Below are positions 1-8,594 of a stretch of DNA of 64,000 nucleotides, one piece after another. This DNA is from Flavobacteriales bacterium (GTDB lineage: Bacteria > Bacteroidota > Bacteroidia > Flavobacteriales_D > CAJJDF01): contig JABAYJ010000009.1 of the NCBI GenBank assembly GCA_018609055.1, positions 307,761-371,760 on the forward strand, written 5' to 3'. The notes under the pieces were generated by a model. That model searched no databases, was not told the DNA's origin, and worked only from the letters and a program-made list of their open reading frames with translations. A program made the position numbers and the translations under genes. Numbering within the stretch: the first letter of the stretch is position 1; each line of letters starts with the position of its first letter.

Positions 1-674
1 AATGTGGCTTGTTCTTGGAGGTTGTGGAGCAGCAGTTTTAGCAGCCGGAATTCCTGATATAGGAATTGGATTAGTTGGAGTTTCTTTAGCATTTGGAATT
101 ACAGTATTAACAGGAGCATACGCACTTGGACATATTTCTGGAGGACATTTTAATCCAGCAGTATCTATTGGATTATGGATGGGGAGGAAGATTTGAAGCC
201 AAAGACTTACCTGGATATATTCTAGCTCAAGTTTTAGGTGGTGCCTTTGGAGCATTAATTCTTTACTTGATAGTAAGTAGTTCTCCAGATTTTGCTGGAG
301 TTGGAACTGCTCATGGAGCCTTTGCAACTAACTTTTATGATGCAAATATTTACGGAGTTAACTTTGGAATGTTAGGAGCATTAATTACAGAAATTGTAAT
401 GACATTTATGTTCTTAATTGTAATATTGGGAGCTACTCACAAGAACGCTTCTCCAGGATTTGGAGGTATGGCAATAGGTTTAGCATTAACGTTAATCCAC
501 TTAATTAGTATTCCTGTTACGAACACATCTGTTAATCCTGCAAGAAGTACTGCAGTTGCAATTTTTGCCGAAGCAAATGCAATGGGACAACTTTGGTTAT
601 TCTGGGTTGCACCAATAGTAGGAGCAGCTTTAGCTGGTATCGTATATAAATTTATGGCACCAAATAAAGACTAA
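1..674 (+). pseudogene. aqpZ: Aquaporin Z, 5' end outside window, frameshifted
   Basis: Water channel of the MIP family in the inner membrane. The visible part starts about a dozen residues into the usual AqpZ protein ([15 protein letters not shown]), so the true start lies before the window. Both NPA pore motifs are present, at about 152-160 ([11 protein letters not shown]) and 534-542 (TNTSVNPARST). They are in different reading frames: the first frame stops at 194-196, the second runs open to the TAA at 674. At 181-184 the sequence has four G; with three G the frame reads [16 protein letters not shown], exactly as expected for AqpZ. The lesion is therefore one extra G. It may be a sequencing error or a real loss of function. 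Family assignment is very secure; functional status is not. Confidence 0.9.
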
Positions 675-697
675 ACCCATAATGGGTTATTTATTTT
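673..697 (+). terminator. Probable terminator after aqpZ
   Basis: The inverted repeat AACCC-ATAAT-GGGTT directly follows the aqpZ stop and is followed by a T-rich run. The stem is short, so this is only moderately supported. Confidence 0.45.
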
Positions 698-764
698 TGA
701 GAGAATTTATTACTTTTAACTGGCTCTAATGCCAAATTAAGAATTCTCAACCAGAAATAAACTT

Positions 765-1439
765 ATGAAAAATTATTCCTTGTACTTAGTCCCAGGTTTC
801 TTAACCGATAAGACTATTTACAAGGATTTTTTATTGGATGAAAGGCTGAACTGCAAGGTATTGGAGTTCATTGCTCCATTAGATAAAAACGAGCCTATTG
901 AAGAATATGCCAAACGAATGGCAGAATTGATAGGGGAAACTGAAAATATAGTTCTACTAGGAACTTCTTTTGGTGGTATTTTATCCATAGAAATAGCTAA
1001 ACATATCTCAGTTGATAAACTCATTTTGGTTTCTTCGGTAAAAGATAGGAGTGAAATGAATCCTTTGATGAAAATCAGTAACAGCTCAAAATTACTAGAT
1101 TTTATTCCTGATGTGGTAGTTAAGAAAGCTATAGAAACTGGTTATTCTATTGGGAGTAAAATAGTACCTGATCTTAAAGAAATTAAAAGTGAAGAAATTG
1201 GTGAAATGATTCACGGTATTGATGGTAAACTAGAAAAGTGGATTATTAAAAAAATAAACAACTGGAAAGGTGAAAATGAAGTAGATGATTTTCTTCATTT
1301 ACATGGAGATAAAGATTCTGTGTTCCCACTTAAGAATATCAAAAATTTTGTATTGATAAAAGATGGGAATCATAACATGATTATGGTAAAGTCTCAAGAG
1401 ATTAGAGATAAAGTGGTTGGGTTTATTACTAAGAAATAA
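765..1439 (+). CDS. Alpha/beta hydrolase fold protein
   Basis: Small 224-residue cytoplasmic alpha/beta hydrolase. The nucleophile elbow is GTSFGG with Ser68. A later HGDKD segment (Asp182 or Asp184) and a GNH segment (His203) supply the other two triad residues in the correct order. The N-terminal LVPGFLTD strand-loop matches the oxyanion region of the family. There is no signal peptide. The substrate cannot be inferred. The 3' end overlaps the convergent DUF2064 gene by 11 bp. The fold call is strong; a specific enzyme name would be a guess. Confidence 0.8.
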   Translation: MKNYSLYLVPGFLTDKTIYKDFLLDERLNCKVLEFIAPLDKNEPIEEYAKRMAELIGETENIVLLGTSFGGILSIEIAKHISVDKLILVSSVKDRSEMNPLMKISNSSKLLDFIPDVVVKKAIETGYSIGSKIVPDLKEIKSEEIGEMIHGIDGKLEKWIIKKINNWKGENEVDDFLHLHGDKDSVFPLKNIKNFVLIKDGNHNMIMVKSQEIRDKVVGFITKK

Positions 1440-2028
1440 ACTTTTTCAACTCCCCCAAATCTTCTTCGTAATCCACGTCAGATAGTGTAGCGAGTTCGCC
1501 AAAGGTTAAGTCAGCATTTTCTACATCTCTTATTGCTTCGTATAATACAGTTGCTGTACTCCATGTTTTATTGTCAAATACTTTGGTAAAAGTAGTTGTG
1601 GTTCCAATTAAATAATAACCTCCATCTTCTGCAGGTCCAAATACAAAATCATTGGAATCTAGTATTTTAAAACCCTTCTCTAGTTCGTTTTGAGTTAATA
1701 GGTAACAATCGCTACCAATCATCATTACTTTGTCGAAACCATCATCAGTGGCTTTAACAAATGCATTACGCATTCGTTCTCCTAGTCCTATTCCTTCTTG
1801 TAGGTGTTTGGAATAAATAGAGTCTTCAAAGTATTCGTTATCTCCTATATAATCAGAATATAAAACCCATTTATCGCAATCCAAGTTTTTAGTTATAGAA
1901 ACGGTATGCTTTATTAATTCCTTAAAAACAATAAGGGCATTTTCTCTACCAACTGTTTCTGCAAGTCTTGATTTACCTTTTCCCAATTCTGGGTTTTTGG
2001 TAAGGATAATAATTAGATTTTTACTCAT
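1429..2028 (-). CDS. DUF2064 / TIGR04282 glycosyltransferase-like protein
   Basis: Protein of 199 residues in the GT-A-like family DUF2064 (TIGR04282, often called rSAM/selenodomain-associated transferase 1). Family hallmarks visible: the N-terminal LTKNPELGKGKSRLA nucleotide-binding motif, the IGSDCYLLT segment with the metal-binding Asp, and GPAEDGGYYLIG near residue 140. A nucleotidyl- or glycosyl-transfer activity is presumed for the family; the substrate is unknown. It lies 4 bp downstream of the rhodanese gene on the same strand, so the two are probably co-transcribed. Confidence 0.85.
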   Translation of the reverse strand: MSKNLIIILTKNPELGKGKSRLAETVGRENALIVFKELIKHTVSITKNLDCDKWVLYSDYIGDNEYFEDSIYSKHLQEGIGLGERMRNAFVKATDDGFDKVMMIGSDCYLLTQNELEKGFKILDSNDFVFGPAEDGGYYLIGTTTTFTKVFDNKTWSTATVLYEAIRDVENADLTFGELATLSDVDYEEDLGELKKFIS

Positions 2029-2032
2029 TGGC

Positions 2033-2551
2033 TTAATCTAGTTTGCTTCTTAGTTCAGGTTTAAGCCATTTTCCCCAGTTGTTGTTGTATGGATGAACAA
2101 ACTTAACTTCTTGGTCATTTGCGAATACTGGATTTCCATTGTTGGCCCAATCGAATAATCCTCCCCATAAATTAAATACGGAAGTAAATCCTGCTTCACG
2201 AAGTTTTTTTCCAATTTTACTACTACGGTAACCTACTGAGCAATAAATAACTATTGTAGCATTTTTATCAATTCCCTTTACGCTATTCAAATCAAAGTCA
2301 TTATATCCAATATGTTTAGCTCCTTTGATATGGCTTATCTTAAACTCTGATAATTCACGTGCATCTAAAAATACAATTTTTTTTCCTTTGGCTTGTAATT
2401 TAACAACCTGAGCCGATTTAATAATTGGTACAGTTTTATCAGCCATTTTTTTTGCCATAGTTTCAAAGCCTTCAGGGTTTTGAGCTGATGCCATAAAGGG
2501 CATAGTTATAATGAAGAAAATTTGAGATATTTTGTAAATGAATGTTTTCAT
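2033..2551 (-). CDS. Exported rhodanese-like domain protein
   Basis: The start at 2551 is chosen over an upstream in-frame ATG at 2653 because it begins directly with a signal peptide (MKTFIYKISQ...FMASAQ), giving a 172-residue periplasmic protein. A single rhodanese domain follows, with the active-site loop CSVGYRS (Cys104) that would carry a persulfide, and the usual FLDARE and GGLFDWANNG segments. Family role: sulfur transfer or redox sensing; the partner is unknown. The divergent gene at 2674 is about 120 bp away, so this intergenic region probably holds promoters for both directions. Confidence 0.85.
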   Translation of the reverse strand: MKTFIYKISQIFFIITMPFMASAQNPEGFETMAKKMADKTVPIIKSAQVVKLQAKGKKIVFLDARELSEFKISHIKGAKHIGYNDFDLNSVKGIDKNATIVIYCSVGYRSSKIGKKLREAGFTSVFNLWGGLFDWANNGNPVFANDQEVKFVHPYNNNWGKWLKPELRSKLD

Positions 2552-2638
2552 AGATGTAAATTTAGTAATTGCTTGCGAGTGAATGAAGATATTATGTAAA
2601 TAATTGTTATTGTTTTTAGCTTCATTAAAACTTATCAC

Positions 2639-2646
2639 TAGATTTG
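2639..2646 (+). promoter_or_regulatory. Bacteroidota -7 element (TAGATTTG)
   Basis: Exact TAnnTTTG match 27 bp before the ATG at 2674. It supports that start rather than the upstream start codon at 2644, which would lie inside the promoter. Confidence 0.55.
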
Positions 2647-2673
2647 GAAACAAATATTAAACCAAACAATACA

Positions 2674-3358
2674 ATGAAATTAATTAACACTTTATTTTTA
2701 GCGACCTCTCTACTTAGTTTTAACGGAACTTTCGCACTTAATAACGAATTGAATAAAGAAACTTTACATGCACATGATGTAAAATTTTCTGTAATAGTAA
2801 ATAATGGAGGAGAAGTAGTAGCAAATGCTAATGTAGAAGTTTTTGTAAACGGAGTAGAAGTATCAACAGCAATGACTAATGAATTAGGTAAAGCCGATTT
2901 ATTAGTGAAAGACTACAAGCATGAAAAAGTTACTTTGGTTACATCACACCCTGATCATGGGAATGATACAACTAAAAATATGACTTTGACTAATGGTAAG
3001 TTTTATTATGTTAATTATGGTCCAGTAATAGAGGAAGTTGAAAAAAATCCTAAGGAAATCATTATGGATGTAGTGCCTCCAGTTAATCAAACAGCAATTA
3101 ATAAAGCTAATGAAGAAGCAACTAGAAAAATACAACAAGAAAAAAGCTAAGTTGGATAAAGCTCAAGCAAAAATAGATAAGGCATCAGAGAAGTTAGATG
3201 CAGCTCAAGCTAAGCTTGATATCAAAAGAGAAAAAGCAGATAACGAAACTGAATTACAAAAAATTAAGACTAAGCAATCAAAAATTGATCTTTCGAGAAG
3301 TAAACTAAAAGAAAAACAATTGAAACTTGATAAGAAAATAGCTGCACTAGAGAAGTAA
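2674..3358 (+). pseudogene. Exported coiled-coil protein, frameshifted
   Basis: No named family recognised. The first frame starts with a signal peptide (MKLINTLFLATSLLSFNGTFA), followed by a beta-rich, carboxypeptidase-regulatory-like region (VVANANVEVFVNG...). It then enters a charged helix and stops at 3148-3150. A second open frame, +1, continues the same helix to 3358 as Lys/Ala/Asp-rich heptads (KLDKAQAKIDKASEKLDAAQ). At 3140-3145 there are six A; five A would join the frames as QQEKAKLDKAQ, giving about 227 residues. I read this as one gene broken by one extra A. The direction (+1) does not fit the classical A AAA AAG -1 slippery site. Confidence 0.65.
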
Positions 3359-3390
3359 AATATTCTTACTTTTATTTACATATTTATTAA

Positions 3391-3420
3391 AAATCTCCTT
3401 TATATAAGGAGATTTTTTTT
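3391..3420 (+). terminator. Rho-independent terminator
   Basis: Stem AAATCTCCTT / AAGGAGATTT with a short loop and eight T. It follows the coiled-coil gene and precedes the DUF4340 gene. Confidence 0.8.
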
Positions 3421-3447
3421 GCACCTTAGCGAAACAAAATATTTGTC

Positions 3448-4449
3448 ATGAAAAAAAACACCACCTTATTATTGATAATTGCAATTGTTGCACTAGCAGT
3501 TATTGCCTATTTCGTTTCAGGAGAAGAGGAAGGAAAACCTATGAGTGATTTTGCAATAGAAAATGTAGAAGACATCAATAAGTTTATTATTTCAAGAACG
3601 GATGGATCTTCTATTACAATTGAAAATATTGATGGAGTGTGGATGTGTAATAATGAGTTTAAAGCTAGAGATGCTAATATTGAGCTGCTACTTAAAACAT
3701 TTAAAAATATTTCTGTTCAAAGTTCGGTATCCTCTGATCTTAAGAAAACTGTTGTAGGTAATATGGCATCAAGACATAAGAAAGTTCAGATTTTTGAGAA
3801 TGGAAAAAACACAAAAACTTATTTCATTGGTTCGCCAACTAGTGATCATTATGGTACTTATATGTTACTTGAGAAGAACGGAAAAAAATCATCTGAAGCA
3901 TATGTAATGCACCTTCCTGGGTTTAATGGTTTTTTGGAAAGTCGTTTTTATACCGAAATTAAAGATTGGAAACACACAGGTGTTTACACCATGAATCCTG
4001 AGAATATCAAGCAAATAAAAGTAGAACATTACGAGTCTCCTGAAGATTCATATGTAATAACTCAAGCTGATGGAAGGTTTGATTTCACAACTATTGATGG
4101 AGTTCCAGTAGGAGATTACAACCTAACTTTATTACAAAACTATGTGCGTACATATGAGAAAATATTCTACAATCAAATAGGTGATTATACTGAGACTCAG
4201 GTAGACTCTATTAAAAAAGAAGATCCTACTTACATTGTTTCAGTAACCGATAATGCCGATAATGTTAAACAAGTGTTTTTTACTTTAAAGGAAACTGGAG
4301 AAACAATGGATTCAATTACTGGGAAAGCAATTGCTTATGATGTTAATATGATTCATGGTTACTATCCAGAGGGTGAAGAAATTTATTTATTCCAATATTT
4401 TTCATTGGATAACATGTTCGCCAAAAAATCTTATTTCATCCAAAAATAA
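3448..4449 (+). CDS. DUF4340 domain protein
   Basis: A 333-residue protein with an N-terminal membrane anchor (residues about 5-22) and then a long extracytoplasmic region. The pattern KFIISRTDGSSITIE...WMCNNEFKARDANIELLLKTFKNI, then FIGSPTSDHYGTYMLLE and MHLPGFNGFLESRFYTE, matches the flavobacterial DUF4340 family, whose function is unknown. In other bacteria DUF4340 genes accompany gliding-associated ABC transporters; no such genes are adjacent here. It is followed 6 bp later by the DUF5522 gene and likely co-transcribed. Confidence 0.8.
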   Translation: MKKNTTLLLIIAIVALAVIAYFVSGEEEGKPMSDFAIENVEDINKFIISRTDGSSITIENIDGVWMCNNEFKARDANIELLLKTFKNISVQSSVSSDLKKTVVGNMASRHKKVQIFENGKNTKTYFIGSPTSDHYGTYMLLEKNGKKSSEAYVMHLPGFNGFLESRFYTEIKDWKHTGVYTMNPENIKQIKVEHYESPEDSYVITQADGRFDFTTIDGVPVGDYNLTLLQNYVRTYEKIFYNQIGDYTETQVDSIKKEDPTYIVSVTDNADNVKQVFFTLKETGETMDSITGKAIAYDVNMIHGYYPEGEEIYLFQYFSLDNMFAKKSYFIQK

Positions 4450-4455
4450 TTCGCT

Positions 4456-4641
4456 ATGACTGATATGAGTGGTTTCTCTAAACGAGACAAACTCGAAGAG
4501 GATGAGTTTTATTACTCTCCGGAGGGTTACATTATTTTTACCGAAAAGTATTTATCTAAAAGAGGATACTGCTGTAAAAATGGCTGTAAACATTGCCCTT
4601 ATGATTTTGATAAAAAAGTAGGCAGAATTATTAAAAAATAA
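4456..4641 (+). CDS. DUF5522 small cysteine-cluster protein
   Basis: 61 residues ending in a basic tail. The core GYCCKNGCKHCPYDF is the DUF5522 signature: four cysteines and a histidine in a compact cluster that could bind zinc or another metal. Function unknown. The stop abuts the 3' end of the convergent glucosaminidase gene with no spacer. Confidence 0.8.
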   Translation: MTDMSGFSKRDKLEEDEFYYSPEGYIIFTEKYLSKRGYCCKNGCKHCPYDFDKKVGRIIKK

Positions 4642-5589
4642 TTAGTCCTTTTTGTTTTTTCTAAGGTAAATCTTTTGGCCAGCTTTAGGTTGAGAGCCTT
4701 CATCTAAATGGTTTCTTTTATAAAGCCTAGATAATTTAACGCCATACTTTTGCGAAATATCTCTCATAGTTTCACCTTGTTTCACAAAATGCAGCTCCTC
4801 CTTTGATTTACATCTCTTAGGTTTTAGGAATATTCTCTCGCCTTTTACAAGCTCATGAGTTTTGGATAAATCATTGTATTTTACAATTTGTCTTTTTCTT
4901 ATTCCAAATTCTTTTTCAAGCTTTTCATAAGTATCGCCATCCTTAATTATGATATAAGGAACCAAATTGGCAGTTTTATTTATCGTGTGATAGATAGACA
5001 TGCTTATTTCTTCTTGTACAAGTTCTCCAATTAATATTGGCTCAATCTCATCTTTTTTTACTTCTTCTACCGCTATGATTGATTGAGTATCGTATTTCGT
5101 TAAATTATACCTCTCTATTAAGCTTATTAATAAGTTAGGATACTTTGGATTAGTAGCGTATCCAGCTTTTTTCAGACCTTTTGCCCAACCTTTATAATCA
5201 TATAAGTCAAGTTCAAAAAGTGGCTTGTATCTATTTTTCTTTAAGAATAATGAATGATCAGTATATGATTCACTAGCATCATTATACTTACGAAAACACT
5301 CGTCTTTTTCGTCATCATCTTTTATAAAAGTCTCACCAGTCCATGTCGAGTGGCATTTGATACCAAAATGATTGTTGGCTACTTTTGCTAAGTCACTATT
5401 TCCGCTACCACTCTCCAATATTCCTTGTGCAAGAGTTATACTTGCAGGAATTGAATGTTGCGCCATTTGTGATATAGCTTCGCTTTTCCACTTAGCAATG
5501 TATTGCTGTGGTGTTTGCTTTTGGCTAAGCCCATTGAAAGCAAAACAAACAAATGCTAAACTTACTATTATTGATATTACCTTATTCAT
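4642..5589 (-). CDS. Glucosaminidase (GH73) with two LysM domains
   Basis: Exported peptidoglycan hydrolase of 315 residues. A signal peptide (1-22) precedes a Flg_hydrolase-type N-acetylglucosaminidase domain (about 30-165) with the catalytic Glu59 in QGILESGSGNSDLA and the conserved NNHFGIKC. Two LysM repeats follow (about 211-258 and 267-311; VKQGETMRDISQKYGV is typical), which would anchor the enzyme to peptidoglycan. The start overlaps the end of the PLP enzyme gene by 8 bp, so the two genes form one transcript although their functions look unrelated. Confidence 0.9.
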   Translation of the reverse strand: MNKVISIIVSLAFVCFAFNGLSQKQTPQQYIAKWKSEAISQMAQHSIPASITLAQGILESGSGNSDLAKVANNHFGIKCHSTWTGETFIKDDDEKDECFRKYNDASESYTDHSLFLKKNRYKPLFELDLYDYKGWAKGLKKAGYATNPKYPNLLISLIERYNLTKYDTQSIIAVEEVKKDEIEPILIGELVQEEISMSIYHTINKTANLVPYIIIKDGDTYEKLEKEFGIRKRQIVKYNDLSKTHELVKGERIFLKPKRCKSKEELHFVKQGETMRDISQKYGVKLSRLYKRNHLDEGSQPKAGQKIYLRKNKKD

Positions 5590-6505
5590 ATATTTTCCTC
5601 TTAAATCGTTCTTCTAATCCATTAATTCCTTGTAAACCACCTGTGTGTACAAGAAGAATTTTACTTCCTTTAGGGAAATGATTTTTTTTAATTAAATCAA
5701 AAACACCAAAAGCCATTTTTCCATTATATATCAAATCCCATTTAAATCCATGAATGGAATTAAATTCGCGCACAAAATTAATTAATTCTTCATTAATCTT
5801 AGCATATCCGCCAAAATGGTAATCAGTTTGTAAAGAAAATGATTCCATCAAAATATCTGTCAATTCCTCATCTTGAGTGACAGAGTTAATTTGCGAGTGA
5901 ACTTCATCTTTTAGGAAATCTCCATTTTTAAGTGCAGGGAATCCTATTACTTTACTTTGGTTTTTATTTGCAATCGTTATGCCAGAAATTGTTCCACCTG
6001 TTCCAATTGGGCAACAAACGTAATCATATAAAGAGCTATCCTTAATAATTTCCATGCATCCATTAACAGCATAGTAATTTGTTCCACCTTCTGGGATTAG
6101 GTAAAAAGCTCCATAAATATTTCTTAAATAGTCTTTAAAATCTTGAGTGTGCTTAATTTTATAAGTAGTTCTATCTATATAATGAAGTTGCATACCAAGC
6201 TCAGTAGCTGTTTTTAAAGTAAAATTTAATGGTAAATTTTCTTCTCCTCTTATTATACCAATAGTATTAAATCCAAATTCTTTTCCTGCTTGTGCTACTG
6301 CCAATATATGATTGGAGTATGCTCCTCCAAAAGTTAAAATAGTAGAATTCCCTTTTTTTTGGGCATTAGAAATGTTGTATTTAAGTTTCCAGAATTTATT
6401 ACCCTGAATGATAGGATGGTTAAGGTCGTCTCGAAGAACACTGACTTCAATATTTTTTTCATCCAAAAGAGGATTTTTTATTAGCGATATGTTTGAACCT
6501 TCCAT
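5582..6505 (-). CDS. ACC deaminase / D-cysteine desulfhydrase family PLP enzyme
   Basis: 307-residue fold-type II PLP enzyme. GNKFWKLKYN places the Schiff-base lysine at Lys37. ILTFGGAYSNH is the substrate and cofactor loop, GTGGTISG holds the PLP phosphate, and LLVHTGGLQG closes the site. This is the family of 1-aminocyclopropane-1-carboxylate deaminase and D-cysteine desulfhydrase. Bacteroidota members are usually annotated with both names, and I cannot choose the substrate from sequence. It is the first gene of a two-gene transcript with the glucosaminidase. Confidence 0.85.
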   Translation of the reverse strand: MEGSNISLIKNPLLDEKNIEVSVLRDDLNHPIIQGNKFWKLKYNISNAQKKGNSTILTFGGAYSNHILAVAQAGKEFGFNTIGIIRGEENLPLNFTLKTATELGMQLHYIDRTTYKIKHTQDFKDYLRNIYGAFYLIPEGGTNYYAVNGCMEIIKDSSLYDYVCCPIGTGGTISGITIANKNQSKVIGFPALKNGDFLKDEVHSQINSVTQDEELTDILMESFSLQTDYHFGGYAKINEELINFVREFNSIHGFKWDLIYNGKMAFGVFDLIKKNHFPKGSKILLVHTGGLQGINGLEERFKRKIYE

Positions 6506-6661
6506 ATTGCAAATGAAATTAAAAAATCACTCAACTTGATCAAATACTCTATATTTTTTGAACAAGTAAAGGTTTACAATAACCAAATAGTTTCTTCGTT
6601 TAATACTTTTAAAAAAATAGAAATTAAGTATCTTAACCCCACAAACCAAAAAAAACAATCT

Positions 6662-7489
6662 ATGAGATTTTATAATTCATTCCTATTATTATTCATGTTA
6701 GTTGTATTAACTAATTCAGTCTTTTCTCAAGATAGAGATACCACTTTAAAAACTAAAAATGGGATTGAAATTTTACCTCAAAAAGGAGATGTAGCAATTC
6801 AGTTTGATGCTAGCCCTGCTATTAACTATATGGGTAATTTGTTTTCTTCAACAACATCACCAGTTATTAATTCACCATTTGGGAGTGGAGTTTTTGTAGG
6901 GAAATATTTTACAAGTGCAACTGAGGCTTACAGAGTTAAATTTGGTTTTAACTTATCAAAATCAACTAGCGATACTTCGATAAGCTATGGTGCAAACCAA
7001 GAATATATTATTTCTCGAAATACTCAAGTACAAAATGTAATTCTTGGATTTGGAAAAGAATGGAGGAGAGGATATAGAAGATTACAAGGAGTTTATGGAG
7101 TAGAAGGTTTGTTGCAAATCGGATCTAGTAATCCTTACAACTCAAAAAACTATAACCTAACAATCAAGCAAGCTGTAGACACAGGAGTAGAATCTATTGG
7201 AGTAGCAAGAGATTTAGGTACAACCAAATTAGTTGGATTTGGATTTGGTGTGAGAGCATTTATAGGTGTTGAGTATTTTATTTTACCTCGAATTTCCTTA
7301 GGAGGAGAATTTGGTTGGAGTTTGGGTTATCAGTTAGAAAGGACTGAAAGCAAACAAGAAATATATACAACTGAAGAAAAAGTAATAACAACACCAGGCA
7401 ATAAAATTTCTGGATTCGTTATTAATAATGATGTTGGTGGAACAATTTTCGGTGGTAGCACAACCATTAGTGTTTCATTTCATTTTTAA
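6662..7489 (+). CDS. Outer-membrane beta-barrel-like protein, paralog A
   Basis: The frame is open from 6536, but the ATG at 6662 starts a signal peptide (MRFYNSFLLLFMLVVLTNS...FSQ), so it is chosen (275 residues). The mature protein has alternating beta strands and ends in ISVSFHF; a terminal Phe is typical of barrel proteins inserted by the BAM machinery. It resembles the next gene closely: KNGIEILPQKGDVAIQ versus KKGMEYLPQAGDWAIQ, GKEWRRGYRRLQGVYGVEGLL versus GKEYRRGHNRLQGFYGFEGLL. No named family recognised; function unknown. Confidence 0.7.
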   Translation: MRFYNSFLLLFMLVVLTNSVFSQDRDTTLKTKNGIEILPQKGDVAIQFDASPAINYMGNLFSSTTSPVINSPFGSGVFVGKYFTSATEAYRVKFGFNLSKSTSDTSISYGANQEYIISRNTQVQNVILGFGKEWRRGYRRLQGVYGVEGLLQIGSSNPYNSKNYNLTIKQAVDTGVESIGVARDLGTTKLVGFGFGVRAFIGVEYFILPRISLGGEFGWSLGYQLERTESKQEIYTTEEKVITTPGNKISGFVINNDVGGTIFGGSTTISVSFHF

Positions 7490-7683
7490 TGGTTTTCAAT
7501 TGCTTTAATATTTCTAATAGTTGTAAACTAATATGTTAAGAGTATTATTTATTTAAAAACTACTAGAAACACATTTTTATTAACGATAAGTTTTTAATAA
7601 ATATCCTTCTGATAAAGGCTCTAGAATTTGTAAATATCAATTTTATCCTTACCTTAATGATTATAAACCAAAAAAAATAAGTT

Positions 7684-8523
7684 ATGAAAAAGAACATTTT
7701 ATTCGCTGCAGCATTATTTGCTGGAAGTTTAGCTTTCGCTCAAGGAACTACAACTTCAATGAAAAACAAAAAAGGTATGGAGTACTTGCCGCAAGCAGGC
7801 GATTGGGCTATCCAGATGAATGCTGTACCAATCTTGGATTTTGCGTTAAATGCAGTAAACATTATGAACAACACAGGAGCGACTGCCAAACACTTAGGCT
7901 ATGCGACTGGATTTGACAATGTTATTGTTGGAAAAATGTATACATCTTCAACCGAAGCTTGGAGAGCTAAAGTTGGTATTACTTTTACAAGAAATGGAAA
8001 TACTGAAACAATCAATAAGTATGGAGCAGACCAAGATCTATACACTCAAGATTCGATGGGAAAAGTTACGAATGTTATTATCGGTATAGGAAAAGAATAT
8101 AGAAGAGGTCACAATAGACTTCAAGGATTCTATGGTTTTGAAGGTTTACTAACAATCGGATCTCAAAGCCCAACTTACACAAAGGAATATAACCTAACTC
8201 TTGATGTAGCAGTTAATGAAGCAGGCGCAGCTAATTCTCGTGTTAAAGAAACTTCTGGAAGTGCTTTTGGAATTGGTGCAAGAGGATTTATTGGAGTTGA
8301 TTATTTTGTTTTACCTAAAATAGCCATTGGAGCAGAATTTGGATGGGGATTAGGTTTGGTAACTGGTTCTTCTAAAAGAGTTGATGAAGTATACACAGGT
8401 ACAGATGTAATTGAAGTTGAAAATCTTGGAGTTCAATCTACTAATTTTTCATTAGGAAATGATACAGGAGGTAGTTCTGCATTTGGAGCTTCAGCTGCTC
8501 TCAATATAACTTTCCACTTCTAA
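7684..8523 (+). CDS. Outer-membrane beta-barrel-like protein, paralog B
   Basis: 279 residues with a clear signal peptide (MKKNILFAAALFAGSLAFAQ) and a C-terminal ALNITFHF ending in Phe. It is a tandem paralog of the gene 194 bp upstream, sharing motifs along the whole length (GKMYTSSTEAWRAKVG, GVDYFVLPKIAIGAEFGWGLG). Probably an outer-membrane protein of unknown role. The 194-bp gap and the strong terminator after this gene suggest separate promoters for the two copies. Confidence 0.7.
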   Translation: MKKNILFAAALFAGSLAFAQGTTTSMKNKKGMEYLPQAGDWAIQMNAVPILDFALNAVNIMNNTGATAKHLGYATGFDNVIVGKMYTSSTEAWRAKVGITFTRNGNTETINKYGADQDLYTQDSMGKVTNVIIGIGKEYRRGHNRLQGFYGFEGLLTIGSQSPTYTKEYNLTLDVAVNEAGAANSRVKETSGSAFGIGARGFIGVDYFVLPKIAIGAEFGWGLGLVTGSSKRVDEVYTGTDVIEVENLGVQSTNFSLGNDTGGSSAFGASAALNITFHF

Positions 8524-8543
8524 GAATTAACTTTCTAACAAAA

Positions 8544-8572
8544 AAAATCTTCCTCCGGGAAGATTTTTTTTT
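8544..8572. terminator. Bidirectional terminator between convergent genes
   Basis: Stem AATCTTCC / GGGAAGATT with a short loop, flanked by an A run on one side and a T run on the other. It lies between convergent genes ending at 8523 and 8595. Confidence 0.85.
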
Positions 8573-8594
8573 GCTCATTTTTTTTAAGAATCGG

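Noticed and set aside
3140..3147. Programmed -1 frameshifting at an A-rich slippery site
   Set aside because: The second half is in the +1 frame, and the zero-frame phasing (GAA AAA AGC) does not match the A AAA AAG heptamer.
3110..3358. The Lys-rich frame as an independent gene
   Set aside because: It lacks a start context or signal, begins inside the previous frame and continues its helix exactly; a single frameshifted gene is simpler.
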